NCBI GenBank assembly: GCA_036985875.1
Contig: BTQM01000004.1
Location: 1 to 28,848, forward strand
Origin: BTQM01 sp036985875
Lineage (GTDB): Bacteria; Patescibacteriota; Minisyncoccia; Phycocordibacterales; UBA1539
Direction of reading: 5' to 3'
DNA length: 28,848 nucleotides
The notes under the pieces are model-generated. The model had not been told where the DNA came from and did no database searches. It saw only the letters and a program-made list of their open reading frames with translations. Within the stretch, counting starts at the first letter, position 1, and the number at the start of each line of letters is the position of its first letter. Of the stretch, positions 13,224 through 19,945 are shown in pieces. The translations under genes and the position numbers were made by a program.

Positions 13224-13865
13224 ATGGAAAACAAAGACTTCAAATTACCGATTCACCCGGCAAAGCGGATTTTTGATGTATTCGCATCGTTGTTGATGTT
13301 AGTACTCCTCTCTCCTTTCATTTTGCTTGTGATATTGTCTGTTATCACGGAACACATACTTCGTGGCAGACCGTCTGACCCGCTTCTTTACAAAGAGATA
13401 CGAATGTCCCAGGGAAAGCCTTTTTGGCTACTCAAGTTCAATATCTTTAAATATGAAGAGATCATATCAATGCGTGAGAAAGGAATTTTCATTCATACAA
13501 AGAATCTTGAAAAAACCGGTGGAGTGACGTTTGTCGGCTGGCTTCTCAAGCAAATCTACATGGATGAGCTTCCTCAACTGTTAAATGTAATTCAGGGAAA
13601 CATGAGCATTGTCGGACCAAGACCCGTCAACGAGGAGGTTTACGAGGCACTTATGAGCCAAGGGATTGTTGCGAAAAAAGAGGTCAAGGCGGGAATAACT
13701 GGGAATTTCCAATCATTCAAAAATACCGCTGGCAAGAAATCTGATGAATCAGATCGGGAATATGTTGATTATTATTTCAATAATCCATGGTACAAAATTC
13801 TTTTGTTTGATCTGAAAATTATACTCAGAACCATGAAAGTGATTTTGAGGGCGAGGGGCGTATAA
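13224..13865 (+). CDS. Initiating sugar-phosphate transferase (polyprenyl-phosphate type)
   Basis: Bacterial sugar transferase family (PF02397, WcaJ/PglC-like). It moves a sugar-1-phosphate from a nucleotide sugar onto undecaprenyl phosphate, the first step of a surface glycan. The N-terminus has KRIFDVFASLLMLVLLSPF, a membrane or re-entrant helix (about residues 14-42). The catalytic core shows KPFWLLKFNIFK, MDELPQLLNVIQGN (the Asp-Glu pair) and MSIVGPRPVNEE, then KAGITGNFQ. At 213 aa it is the short form, without the extra N-terminal helices of WcaJ. No glycosyltransferases lie next to it, so the rest of the pathway must be elsewhere. The ATG at 13224 has only a weak AGGT upstream. Confidence 0.92.
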   Translation: MENKDFKLPIHPAKRIFDVFASLLMLVLLSPFILLVILSVITEHILRGRPSDPLLYKEIRMSQGKPFWLLKFNIFKYEEIISMREKGIFIHTKNLEKTGGVTFVGWLLKQIYMDELPQLLNVIQGNMSIVGPRPVNEEVYEALMSQGIVAKKEVKAGITGNFQSFKNTAGKKSDESDREYVDYYFNNPWYKILLFDLKIILRTMKVILRARGV

Positions 13866-13924
13866 TTTTAATACAAACGCAGAAGCGCTATCCGCGAAAA
13901 ATATCGGGAATATGCAACATTGAT

Positions 13925-13957
13925 ACACTCGATGAGTCACCGAGTGTGGCGGTTTTT
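13925..13957 (+). terminator. Likely terminator after the sugar transferase gene
   Basis: The stem ACACTCG/CGAGTGT (13925-13931, 13941-13947) is followed by GGCGG and five T. It lies 60 nt after the stop codon. Confidence 0.55.
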
Positions 13958-14064
13958 ATTGCCCATGGCGTTGAAAAAAATGAGCAAAGGTGTATACATA
14001 GAAGCAGACTGGGCATTGAAAAGATTATAGGGTAAACCCATTGTAAAGCGTTGGAGGCAAAGAA

Positions 14065-14811
14065 ATGCTGAGGATAGGACATCGAGGAGCGCCAGGTTGG
14101 CCGAGAAAAGCGGAAAATACCATTTTCTCGTTTCGCAAAGCATTGCGAGGTGGAGCAAATGCGATCGAATTTGATGTGCGACGCTGTAAGGACGAGATCA
14201 TTGTTCTTCACGACAAAACTTTCGAGAGAATAACAGGAGGCGTACACACGGATGAGGTCAGGTATTTGCAATACGCGCATTTGTATTCTCTCTACAATCG
14301 CTATTGCAGCGCAAATGGGATAGGCGAGAAAGAAGTACACATACCGCTTCTATCGGATGTGCTGAAAAGATTTGGAGACCAGTGTTTCCTCATTATAGAG
14401 CTGAAAGAAAGAGGGATTGGTAAAGACGTGTTTGATATGGTAAGGGCGGAGAAGCTTGAGAACAGAGTTATAATCTCGGCATCTGATTTTCTTGAGGGAG
14501 ACTCTCATGAGAAAGCATCGTTACCATGGGAAGAGCTTGTTCCGCTGGCACAAGAGGTAGCGGTAGCCCCCCTTGTAACCATGCGGAACGTTATGTATAT
14601 GGGATATCAAGAAATTATTTCCCGCACAAAAGACATGGGGGCAGTTGCCATTCATGCCAACAAAACAATATCTCGGGAGAAATTTCTTATTCAAGCACAA
14701 AGAAATGGCCTCCAAATGCACGTGTGGACCGTAAACAAAGAGAAAGAAATTGCACACCTCAAAAAACTGGGGGTTGACGGCATCATGTCAGATTTTCCGG
14801 AACGCCTGTAG
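14065..14811 (+). CDS. Glycerophosphodiester phosphodiesterase
   Basis: GDPD-family enzyme, 248 aa, expected to hydrolyse glycerophosphodiesters to glycerol 3-phosphate and an alcohol. The TIM-barrel motifs are in order: GHRGA (residues 5-9), AENT (16-19), AIEFDVRRCKD, VLHD, then LIIELKE, HVWTVNKEKE and GVDGIMSDFPERL at the end. The first His of GHRG and the His of LHD are the catalytic pair, and the Glu of ENT and the E-D of EFD bind the metal. No signal peptide is seen, so it should act in the cytoplasm, perhaps on scavenged host lipids. GGAGG lies 7 nt before the ATG, and a terminator follows. Confidence 0.94.
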   Translation: MLRIGHRGAPGWPRKAENTIFSFRKALRGGANAIEFDVRRCKDEIIVLHDKTFERITGGVHTDEVRYLQYAHLYSLYNRYCSANGIGEKEVHIPLLSDVLKRFGDQCFLIIELKERGIGKDVFDMVRAEKLENRVIISASDFLEGDSHEKASLPWEELVPLAQEVAVAPLVTMRNVMYMGYQEIISRTKDMGAVAIHANKTISREKFLIQAQRNGLQMHVWTVNKEKEIAHLKKLGVDGIMSDFPERL

Positions 14812-14858
14812 ATGATTGGTCATCGTCTGCACGATTATTGCGCGACTATCACGTAATC

Positions 14859-14885
14859 GCCTCGCCAACAAGCGAGGCTTTTTTA
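14859..14885 (+). terminator. Terminator of the GDPD gene
   Basis: The stem GCCTCGC/GCGAGGC (14859-14865, 14872-14878), 6-nt loop, is followed by six T. Confidence 0.9.
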
Positions 14886-14922
14886 TGGAAAATTTAACGA
14901 ACTACGGAAAAATGAAACGCGC

Positions 14923-14951
14923 TTGATGTTAACCTACCGAACTGCTAGGAT
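14923..14951 (+). promoter_or_regulatory. Promoter of the AAA-CYTH gene
   Basis: TTGATG (14923-14928), 17 bp and TAGGAT (14946-14951). It lies inside the longest open frame and so supports the later GTG start at 15001. Confidence 0.5.
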
Positions 14952-15000
14952 ACTGGCAGAAAAGAACTTCGACAGCAAGATCATAAAGGAGATATGTATA

Positions 15001-16110
15001 GTGGAAAAACACATACCGGTAGTGGTTCTCACGGGAGGGCCATGCGCAGGAAAAACGACCGGCCTGTGCTACCTGCAGGAAAAACTGGCAAATCTTGGCT
15101 TCCATGTATTTACGGTTCCGGAAGCACCGACGTTGCTTATGAGCGGAGGTATCACACCGAAAGAAAATGTTCTCTCGCTTCCTGATTTTCAAAAATCGGT
15201 CTTTCGGCTCATGCGTATCATGGAAGACGAGTTCAAACAGGCAGCACAGGGGACAAGCTCGGGAAAAAGCATTATTATCTGTGACCGCGGCTTGATGGAT
15301 ACGAAAGCATACGCACCCGACGGTTTGTTTGAAACGATCGCAAGTGGAGAGAGCATGTCCGTTACGGAGTTGAGGGACGGCCGCTACGATGCCGTGTTTC
15401 ATTTGCGGACGGCCGCCTTGGGAGCGGAAGAGTATTATACGCTCGCAAACAACGTGGCGCGCTTTGAGAGCGTGGAGGAAGCAAGGATAGTTGACGAGAA
15501 GACGCTTCAGGCGTGGGTGGGTCATCCGCACTTAAAGATCATTGATAACGCAACCGATTTTGAAGGAAAGATGAAGCGCCTGCTTCAGGGACTCTGCCGC
15601 GTTTTGGGTATCCCAGTACCGCTTGAGATCGAACGGAAGTTCCTCATTGATCCCATTGATCTTGAGAAAATGAATATCCTGCACCAAGCTATCGAAATAG
15701 AGCAGGTGTATCTGATAAGCCGCAATCCCGACGAAGAAATACGCGTGCGCAAACGCGGGCAAAACGGAACGTTCGTGTACTATCAGACGATGAAGCGAGC
15801 GCTTCGTCCGAGCGTCAGAGTTGAGGTCGAGCACCGCATCAGCGAAGCTGAATACGAATGGAGTCTGCGTTACCGGCTACCCGACACCGCAATGCTCCGG
15901 AAACGGCGCTTTTGTTTCACGTTTGATAACCAGTATTTTGAGCTGGACGTGCTTGAGGAACCCCGAAAAGGGCTCTATCTCCTTGAGATAGAGCTTACGG
16001 AGGAAAATGAGCGGATTACCATTCCTCCGTTCATAAACGTGGTAAAGGAGGTCACTAACGACTCTTCATTCTCAAACTGCTCACTAGCTAGCCATCCGCT
16101 GAAGCGGTAG
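15001..16110 (+). CDS. P-loop (AAA_28/NadR-like) and CYTH triphosphate-tunnel fusion
   Basis: Two-domain protein of 369 aa. The N-terminal P-loop domain (about residues 1-195) has Walker A GGPCAGKTT (12-20), a VPEAPT segment and IIICDRGLMD, as in NadR-like or AAA_28 kinases and ATPases. The C-terminal CYTH domain (about 205-350) opens with EIERKFL (the ExExK metal/triphosphate motif) and carries EEIRVRKRG, EVEHRISEAEY, RKRRFCFTFDNQYFELDV and LLEIELTEE. CYTH enzymes bind or cut triphosphates such as PPPi, ThTP or polyphosphate, or make cAMP. The same domain pair is known from the eukaryotic TTD14-like family. I chose GTG at 15001 because AAAGGAGA lies 9 nt upstream and a promoter overlaps the longer frame; ATG 14926 is the alternative. 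The substrate is unknown. Confidence 0.85.
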   Translation: MEKHIPVVVLTGGPCAGKTTGLCYLQEKLANLGFHVFTVPEAPTLLMSGGITPKENVLSLPDFQKSVFRLMRIMEDEFKQAAQGTSSGKSIIICDRGLMDTKAYAPDGLFETIASGESMSVTELRDGRYDAVFHLRTAALGAEEYYTLANNVARFESVEEARIVDEKTLQAWVGHPHLKIIDNATDFEGKMKRLLQGLCRVLGIPVPLEIERKFLIDPIDLEKMNILHQAIEIEQVYLISRNPDEEIRVRKRGQNGTFVYYQTMKRALRPSVRVEVEHRISEAEYEWSLRYRLPDTAMLRKRRFCFTFDNQYFELDVLEEPRKGLYLLEIELTEENERITIPPFINVVKEVTNDSSFSNCSLASHPLKR

Positions 16111-16124
16111 CACGGCATCCTCGG

Positions 16125-16162
16125 CCGGTTTGCGCATTATACCCTGCGCAAACCGGTTTTTT
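16125..16162 (+). terminator. Terminator of the AAA-CYTH gene
   Basis: The 12-bp perfect stem CCGGTTTGCGCA/TGCGCAAACCGG (16125-16136, 16145-16156) is followed by six T. Confidence 0.93.
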
Positions 16163-16200
16163 ATATCCTGTGCTCCCTCAAGCTGCTTCGTTGCAGCGAT

Positions 16201-16229
16201 TTGACTCTTTTGGCATTTTCCCCTATAAT
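16201..16229 (+). promoter_or_regulatory. Promoter of infC-rpmI-rplT
   Basis: TTGACT (16201-16206), exactly 17 bp, then TATAAT (16224-16229). Transcription should begin near 16236, about 40 nt before the infC start. Confidence 0.85.
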
Positions 16230-16239
16230 GCCCCCATGA

Positions 16240-16257
16240 ACCCGTGCATACACGGGT
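16240..16257 (+). promoter_or_regulatory. Hairpin in the infC leader
   Basis: ACCCGTG-cata-CACGGGT forms a 7-bp perfect stem at the very 5' end of the infC mRNA, 20 nt before the start codon. It could control translation or protect the 5' end. IF-3 operons are often self-controlled at this point, but this particular fold is not one I recognise. Confidence 0.55.
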
Positions 16258-16276
16258 TATAATTTTCAGGAACACA

Positions 16277-16795
16277 TTGAGAAAACAACGGATAAGGATC
16301 AACAATCAAATAAGGGCTTCGGAGCTACGAGTGGTCGGCGACGCCGGAGAAAACCTGGGGGTGTTGTCGCTCTCCGACGCACTGAAGCACGCTGAAAAAA
16401 GCGGGCTTGACCTTATTGAGATATCTCCCGCCGCACTGCCGCCAGTTGCAAAGATAACGGATTATGGTAGATTCCGATATGAGGAAAAAAAGAAGCAAAA
16501 ACTGACAAAAGCAAAAGCGCACACAACCGAAACAAAAACACTTCAGGTAAAGATAGGCACGAGCGAACACGACCTGACGCTAAAGGCAAAGAGGGCATCG
16601 GAATGGCTTAAGGGGGGGCATAGGGTAAAAATAGGACTTTACCTTGTCGGAAGAGCAAAATATACGACAATGGATTTCAAAAAAGAGCGTCTAGGAAGAA
16701 TTCTAAATCTTATTACAGAGGAATATAAAATAGCGGAAGAGGCAAAAAGGGGGCCGAAAGGATTGATAATTATTTTGGAAAGGGCAAAAAAATAG
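16277..16795 (+). CDS. infC: Translation initiation factor IF-3
   Basis: IF-3 binds the 30S subunit, checks start-codon choice and prevents early 50S joining. The N-domain (RINNQIRASELRVVG ... GLDLIEISPAALPPVAKITDYGRF), the Lys-rich linker and the C-domain (KTLQVKIGTSEHDLTLKAKRASEWL, then MDFKKERLGRIL and GPKGLIIILERAKK) are all present. At 172 aa it is normal. I chose TTG at 16277 because AGGA lies 5 nt upstream; a GTG at 16244 is in frame but falls inside the leader hairpin, and an ATT at 16262 is another possibility. A rare start codon is usual for infC, which IF-3 then controls by rejecting it. First gene of infC-rpmI-rplT. Confidence 0.95.
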   Translation: MRKQRIRINNQIRASELRVVGDAGENLGVLSLSDALKHAEKSGLDLIEISPAALPPVAKITDYGRFRYEEKKKQKLTKAKAHTTETKTLQVKIGTSEHDLTLKAKRASEWLKGGHRVKIGLYLVGRAKYTTMDFKKERLGRILNLITEEYKIAEEAKRGPKGLIIILERAKK

Positions 16796-16800
16796 AACGA

Positions 16801-16837
16801 CTTAACTAGCTTCGTTAGCTTACTAAGCTAGTTAAGC
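16801..16837 (+). promoter_or_regulatory. Hairpin between infC and rpmI
   Basis: CTTAACTAGCTT and AAGCTAGTTAAG are perfect 12-nt arms around a 12-nt loop. There is no U run, so it is not a terminator. In E. coli, L20 represses rpmI-rplT by binding folded RNA in this same place, so an L20-type control element is possible here. Confidence 0.5.
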
Positions 16838-16863
16838 TAATTCGAGCTAATAAAGCTAGAAAC

Positions 16864-17058
16864 ATGAAAACAAACAAATCATACATAAAAAGGCTGCGGG
16901 TCACCAAAAGAGGGAAATTGTTATCCAGGAAGCCCGGTGGAAATCATTTTAACGCCAAGCAAAAAAGAACAAAGCAGTTGGCGGCCAAAAAGCCGATGGG
17001 GTTTAGCATGAAAAACAAAGACAGGAACCGTTTTATACCTAATCGCCGATCAAGCTAA
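16864..17058 (+). CDS. rpmI: 50S ribosomal protein L35
   Basis: This 64-aa, very basic ribosomal protein has the L35 pattern: MKTNKSYIKRLRVTKRGKLL, then GGNHFNAKQKRTKQL and a C-terminal RNRFIPNRR in place of the usual ...LPY. It is part of the large subunit near helix-rich 23S rRNA regions. It lies between infC and rplT, the conserved order. No Shine-Dalgarno sequence is seen before the ATG; the hairpin upstream may regulate entry. Confidence 0.95.
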   Translation: MKTNKSYIKRLRVTKRGKLLSRKPGGNHFNAKQKRTKQLAAKKPMGFSMKNKDRNRFIPNRRSS

Positions 17059-17062
17059 CAAT

Positions 17063-17410
17063 ATGACAAGAATTAAAAGGGGTACAATATCACTCAAGAG
17101 AAGACGAAGTGTCCTGAAACAAGTTAAGGGCTATCGTTTCGGGCGAAGCACGAAAGAACGCCAAGCGAAGGAAGCTATCGCTCATGCGGGCGCTCACGCG
17201 TTCACCCATCGAAGGGACAAGAAGGGCGACTTCAGGAGATTGTGGCAGATCAAGATAAACGCCGCCGTCAGACCGCTTGGACTCTCTTACAGTAAGTTCA
17301 TTGACGCGCTAAAGAAAAAAGAGGTTGGCCTTGACCGCAAGGTCCTCGCGGACATCGCGGAAAATAATCCAGAGGTATTTGAGCGCATCGTAAAAGAGGT
17401 GCAGGCGTAG
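17063..17410 (+). CDS. rplT: 50S ribosomal protein L20
   Basis: L20 is an early assembly protein of the large subunit and, in several bacteria, the repressor of its own operon. The long basic N-terminal extension (MTRIKRGTISLKRRRSVLKQ), the KGYRFGRSTKERQAKEA segment, the RRLWQIKINAAVRPLGLSYS core and the C-terminal helices (LDRKVLADIAENNPEVFERIV) are complete. At 115 aa it has the usual length. It follows rpmI by only 4 nt, so the two are translated together. Confidence 0.97.
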   Translation: MTRIKRGTISLKRRRSVLKQVKGYRFGRSTKERQAKEAIAHAGAHAFTHRRDKKGDFRRLWQIKINAAVRPLGLSYSKFIDALKKKEVGLDRKVLADIAENNPEVFERIVKEVQA

Positions 17411-17413
17411 AGC

Positions 17414-17432
17414 TTGACAAATCTTCTATAAT
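17414..17432 (+). promoter_or_regulatory. Possible promoter of a small RNA after rplT
   Basis: TATAAT (17427-17432) lies right after the rplT stop. TTGACA (17414-17419) is also present, but only 7 bp before it; with 17 bp it would pair with TAGGGT (17437-17442) instead. Either arrangement starts an RNA between about 17439 and 17450. Confidence 0.45.
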
Positions 17433-17438
17433 TTGCTA

Positions 17439-17537
17439 GGGTGGAGTCGGCTCAATAAAAGGGCTACATATAATCCAGGTTTTGTTGGGCTTTATCCCAA
17501 CACACTCCCCGCCACCCCTTTGTGGCGGGGTTTTTTT
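17439..17537 (+). ncRNA. Candidate small structured RNA
   Basis: Between promoter-like boxes and a strong terminator, about 100 nt contain a hairpin GTTGGG/CCCAAC (17484-17489, 17496-17501) enclosed by GGAGT/ACTCC (17443-17447, 17504-17508). The first bases, GGGTGG (17439-17444), could also pair with CCACCC in the terminator (17512-17517), as in an attenuator. No open frame of interest and no known RNA family is recognised. Confidence 0.4.
17507..17537 (+). terminator. Terminator after rplT and the small RNA
   Basis: The stem CCCCGCCA/TGGCGGGG (17507-17514, 17523-17530) is followed by seven T. Confidence 0.92.
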
Positions 17538-17542
17538 ATGTT

Positions 17543-17684
17543 TAGGAATCGCACAGTCGGCGCATTTCTTTCCAACGGAGGCGGACAGGCGCCACACGTC
17601 ACTAAATGTCACTCACTGTATACTTGTACAGTGAGTGACATTTAGTTCGTGCGCCTCAAACTGCATTCAACTGTGCGAGTCCTA
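17543..17684. repeat. MITE-like nested inverted repeat
   Basis: The ends (17543-17557 and 17670-17684) are 15-nt inverted repeats with one mismatch, TAGGA-n-TCGCACAGT. Inside is a perfect 20-bp inverted repeat (17601-17620 and 17627-17646) with a 6-nt loop. The element is about 142 bp, has no gene, and could fold into one long hairpin. Confidence 0.6.
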
Positions 17685-17719
17685 ATGTTACAAGCAAGAT
17701 GAAAGCTATCGTTGCAAGT

Positions 17720-17771
17720 AAGCAGATTTTCTCTTTTTTGTACCATGGTACAAAAAAGAGAAAATCTGCTT
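17720..17771. repeat. Perfect 52-bp palindrome
   Basis: Two 26-nt arms (17720-17745 and 17746-17771) are perfectly complementary with no loop; the centre is GTACCATGGTAC. The gene on the minus strand ends at 17815, so the palindrome may serve as its terminator, but the T runs lie inside the stem. The gap 17538-17814 holds only this and the element at 17543-17684. Confidence 0.8.
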
Positions 17772-17814
17772 GGACCATACTATGATAGTGTCACACGAAA
17801 GAAACTCCGGATAT

Positions 17815-19197
17815 TTAGAATTCCAGCTCAACACGCTCTCCTTCCTCGGGAGCGATTGCGGGGATCCCCAAGTAGTCTCTTATTCTTTGTACAAAAAACA
17901 ATGCTGATTTTGGCTCCCCCTGCACAACAAAAACTTTTTTGAGAGATGGAGTGGCACGCGCGACAAATTCAAGCAAGGCATCGGAATCTTTGTGCGCCGA
18001 ATACCCCTCAATGGTAACAACTCGCGCCCTCACGGAAACATCGTCGCCGGCAATATTTACCGTTCTTGCCCCGTCCTGTATTTCTCTTCCCGGCGTTCCA
18101 GCGGCCTGATACCCCACCAGAAGTAGGGTGTTGTTAGGATCAGGGAGATAGAGCTTTTCGTGGCGAACAATCCTTCCCCCGTTTGACATGCCGGAGCCGG
18201 CTATTATTATCTTTGGATTGGGCACGCTTTTTATCGCAAGAGACTCTTTTGTTTTTAACGTAAATTTCAGGCGTGGAAATTTGAATATGTCATCCCCTTT
18301 TTCCATGGTATGCCTGACATCCTCGTTGAAGTATTTACCGTACTTTTTATAAAGAGCGGTAACGTGTATCGCAAGCGGGGAATCAAGGAACACGGGAACG
18401 GGAGGGATCTTTTTTGACTCCACGAGGTCGCCCAACTCAAACAGCAGTTCCTGCGTCCTTTCAATGGAGAACGCGGGGATCATAAGGACGCCCTTTTTGC
18501 TCGTTGTCTCTTTGATGATACGCTCCAATGCATACTTACGCTCTTCTCCGTCCTTGTGGTTTCTATCGCCGTACACGCTCTCAATCACCATATAATCCGC
18601 GTCAAAAACCGGCTTGCCCTCATGCAGAAGAGGAGAAGGAGAATTTCCCAGATCCCCGGTAAAAACGATCTTCCTCGCGCTGTAAACAACTTCAATCATT
18701 GCCGACCCTAATATATGTCCGGAGTCTTCCAGCGTCACGCTAAAGCCACCCTTAATCCCGATCTCCTCTCCATAGGAAACAGTGCGCCAAAGACCCATTG
18801 TCCTCTCCACGTCTTCTTTTGTATAGATAAGGGATGATTTATCGGACTTTGCTTCTTTGCTCAACACCCCCAAGCTGTCTATCAGCATCAGATCGGCAAT
18901 GTCTTTCGTGGGAGCAGTAGAATATATTGTTCCGCTAAATCCGTCTTTCACCAGCTTCGGGATCCTCCCTATATGGTCAAGGTGGGCATGCGTCACGAAA
19001 AGCACGTCAACTGAAGCCGGGTCATAAGGGAAGGGTTCTCTGTTTTTGTCGCCGCATATCTTGCATCCTTGAAATAATCCGCAGTCAATCGCTATCTTTG
19101 TGGTACCGCTCTCCAATAAAAAATGAGAGCCTGTTGCACTTCTGACTCCTCCAAGAAATGTTATCGTTGCTTTTTTTGTTTTCTCCATGATGTGCAT
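17815..19197 (-). CDS. MBL-fold beta-CASP ribonuclease-like protein
   Basis: Predicted RNA endonuclease of the CPSF73-like (YSH1/archaeal aCPSF) group, 460 aa. Metallo-beta-lactamase motifs: FLGGVRSATGSHF near the start, HAHLDH (H70, H72, D74, H75), DSGHILGSAM and FTGDLG. The beta-CASP part has PAFSIERTQELLFEL and SGMSNGGRIVRH. The RMMBL end has IEGYSAHKDSDALLEF and VVQGEP. The group processes or degrades RNA; the exact substrate here is unknown. Its ATG follows the stop codon of the upstream membrane gene by 3 nt, so the two are co-transcribed. ATG at 19188 is also possible. A Cys pair (GCKICGD) after GLFQ is common in this subgroup. Confidence 0.9.
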   Translation of the reverse strand: MHIMEKTKKATITFLGGVRSATGSHFLLESGTTKIAIDCGLFQGCKICGDKNREPFPYDPASVDVLFVTHAHLDHIGRIPKLVKDGFSGTIYSTAPTKDIADLMLIDSLGVLSKEAKSDKSSLIYTKEDVERTMGLWRTVSYGEEIGIKGGFSVTLEDSGHILGSAMIEVVYSARKIVFTGDLGNSPSPLLHEGKPVFDADYMVIESVYGDRNHKDGEERKYALERIIKETTSKKGVLMIPAFSIERTQELLFELGDLVESKKIPPVPVFLDSPLAIHVTALYKKYGKYFNEDVRHTMEKGDDIFKFPRLKFTLKTKESLAIKSVPNPKIIIAGSGMSNGGRIVRHEKLYLPDPNNTLLLVGYQAAGTPGREIQDGARTVNIAGDDVSVRARVVTIEGYSAHKDSDALLEFVARATPSLKKVFVVQGEPKSALFFVQRIRDYLGIPAIAPEEGERVELEF

Positions 19198-19200
19198 ACT

Positions 19201-19623
19201 CTATATACTTTTCGGTTTCCTGTACCTGCCCGAGATAAAGTAAAGAGATGCGCCAACACCCCCCAATGCGCCTAACGTTATGTCGCTTATGGTATCGGAA
19301 ACGCTGTTTTGTATCGAAAAAGAAACAAGTGTATCAAGACCGAACTCAAATGATTCCCACAAGGCACTCACGATGAGCACGGAAGCAAGTGAGATGGCAT
19401 ATGCAAGCCAGGGTTTTTCGCGCATGTCTTTTACGCTAGTGCCTCTGAAAAAAACAGTGGCCCATAGCGCAACCCCACCAACCCAAAACCCCCCAAGAAA
19501 GTGCATTGGCATATCCAACCACGAGAAACGCCAATACCACGAGAACTCATTCGCAAATCCGTTAAGAGCCGCAATAAAAATAATGAGTGCGAGCAAAAAG
19601 ACGGGAAACGGTGTTCTTTTCAT
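19201..19623 (-). CDS. Membrane protein, YjdF/DUF2238-like
   Basis: This protein of about 140 aa has four hydrophobic helices: FPVFLLALIIFIAALNGFA, MHFLGGFWVGGVALWATVFF, WLAYAISLASVLIVSALWESFEF, and DITLGALGGVGASLYFIS. The HFLGGFW, ALWESFE and SDTISDITLGALGG patterns resemble the YjdF/DUF2238 and VanZ-like membrane families, where conserved His, Glu and Asp face one side. That likeness is by eye. ATG at 19623 has no ribosome-binding site. A GTG at 19641 lies exactly 6 nt after TATAAT (19648-19653), the same spacing seen before other genes here, so a leaderless GTG start is a good alternative. It is the first gene of a two-gene operon with the beta-CASP nuclease. Confidence 0.75.
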   Translation of the reverse strand: MKRTPFPVFLLALIIFIAALNGFANEFSWYWRFSWLDMPMHFLGGFWVGGVALWATVFFRGTSVKDMREKPWLAYAISLASVLIVSALWESFEFGLDTLVSFSIQNSVSDTISDITLGALGGVGASLYFISGRYRKPKSI

Positions 19624-19647
19624 TGTATCCGAAGTACTCACTACTTT

Positions 19648-19653
19648 ATTATA
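19648..19653 (-). promoter_or_regulatory. -10 box of the membrane protein/nuclease operon
   Basis: TATAAT on the minus strand, 6 nt before an in-frame GTG (19641) and 24 nt before the ATG (19623). Confidence 0.55.
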
Positions 19654-19688
19654 CAACAATAATACCATTGTTGAACGCCTGTCGGAAA

Positions 19689-19730
19689 ACAAAAAACCGT
19701 GCGCCTCATAAGAAGTACATGGTTTTTTGT
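19689..19730 (-). terminator. Terminator of the 6S-like RNA
   Basis: Arms ACAAAAAACC and GGTTTTTTGT (10 bp) enclose a 22-nt loop with further partial pairing (CCATGTAC/GTGCGG-like). On the minus strand the right arm ends in GGTTTTTTGTTTTCC. Confidence 0.6.
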
Positions 19731-19864
19731 AAAGAGTTACTTTGCAGATACCGACCTTAACGAAAATCTAGGTGGGTGTCCGCAACATCCTGCCACGGCA
19801 GAATGGGATATGAGACTCCCTGTTGTCGTGTTTACAAGTAGACGATATGCTCCAAAGCAACCCT
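19690..19864 (-). ncRNA. Candidate 6S RNA (SsrS-like)
   Basis: On the minus strand a promoter is followed by an RNA whose first 12 nt (19853-19864, AGGGUUGCUUUG) pair fully, with two G-U pairs, with 19733-19744 (CAAAGUAACUCU). Inside is a large open region of about 26-35 nt per side, with a small ACC/GGU hairpin on the 3' side. The top stem is ACAACA/UGUUG with smaller hairpins. A closing stem, central bubble and apical stem-loop form the layout of 6S RNA, which mimics an open promoter and holds RNA polymerase. A terminator hairpin ends the transcript, giving about 175 nt. No SRP RNA motif is present. The family assignment is by structure only. Confidence 0.5.
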
Positions 19865-19871
19865 ACAATAT

Positions 19872-19899
19872 ATTATAATCCCCTCTCGTTATATTTCAA
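19872..19899 (-). promoter_or_regulatory. Promoter of the 6S-like RNA
   Basis: On the minus strand TTGAAA (19894-19899), 16 bp and a perfect TATAAT (19872-19877). The start point falls 8 nt later at 19864, exactly at the base of the closing stem. Confidence 0.7.
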
Positions 19900-19945
19900 G
19901 GCGCGGTTGTGCAAAACTTTTTTCTGCAAGTTCAGAGAAGTGATG

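Noticed and set aside
13749..14340. Minus-strand frames around the sugar transferase/GDPD gap
   Set aside because: They overlap both recognised genes and have no start signals or family motifs.
15001..15600. Thymidylate kinase or NadR as the identity of the P-loop part
   Set aside because: The P-loop is compatible, but the DRY/DRG pattern and the fused CYTH domain fit the AAA_28-CYTH group better.
17439..17508. tRNA in the rplT downstream RNA
   Set aside because: Its GTTGGG hairpin has no TTCRANY loop and no acceptor or anticodon stem fits.
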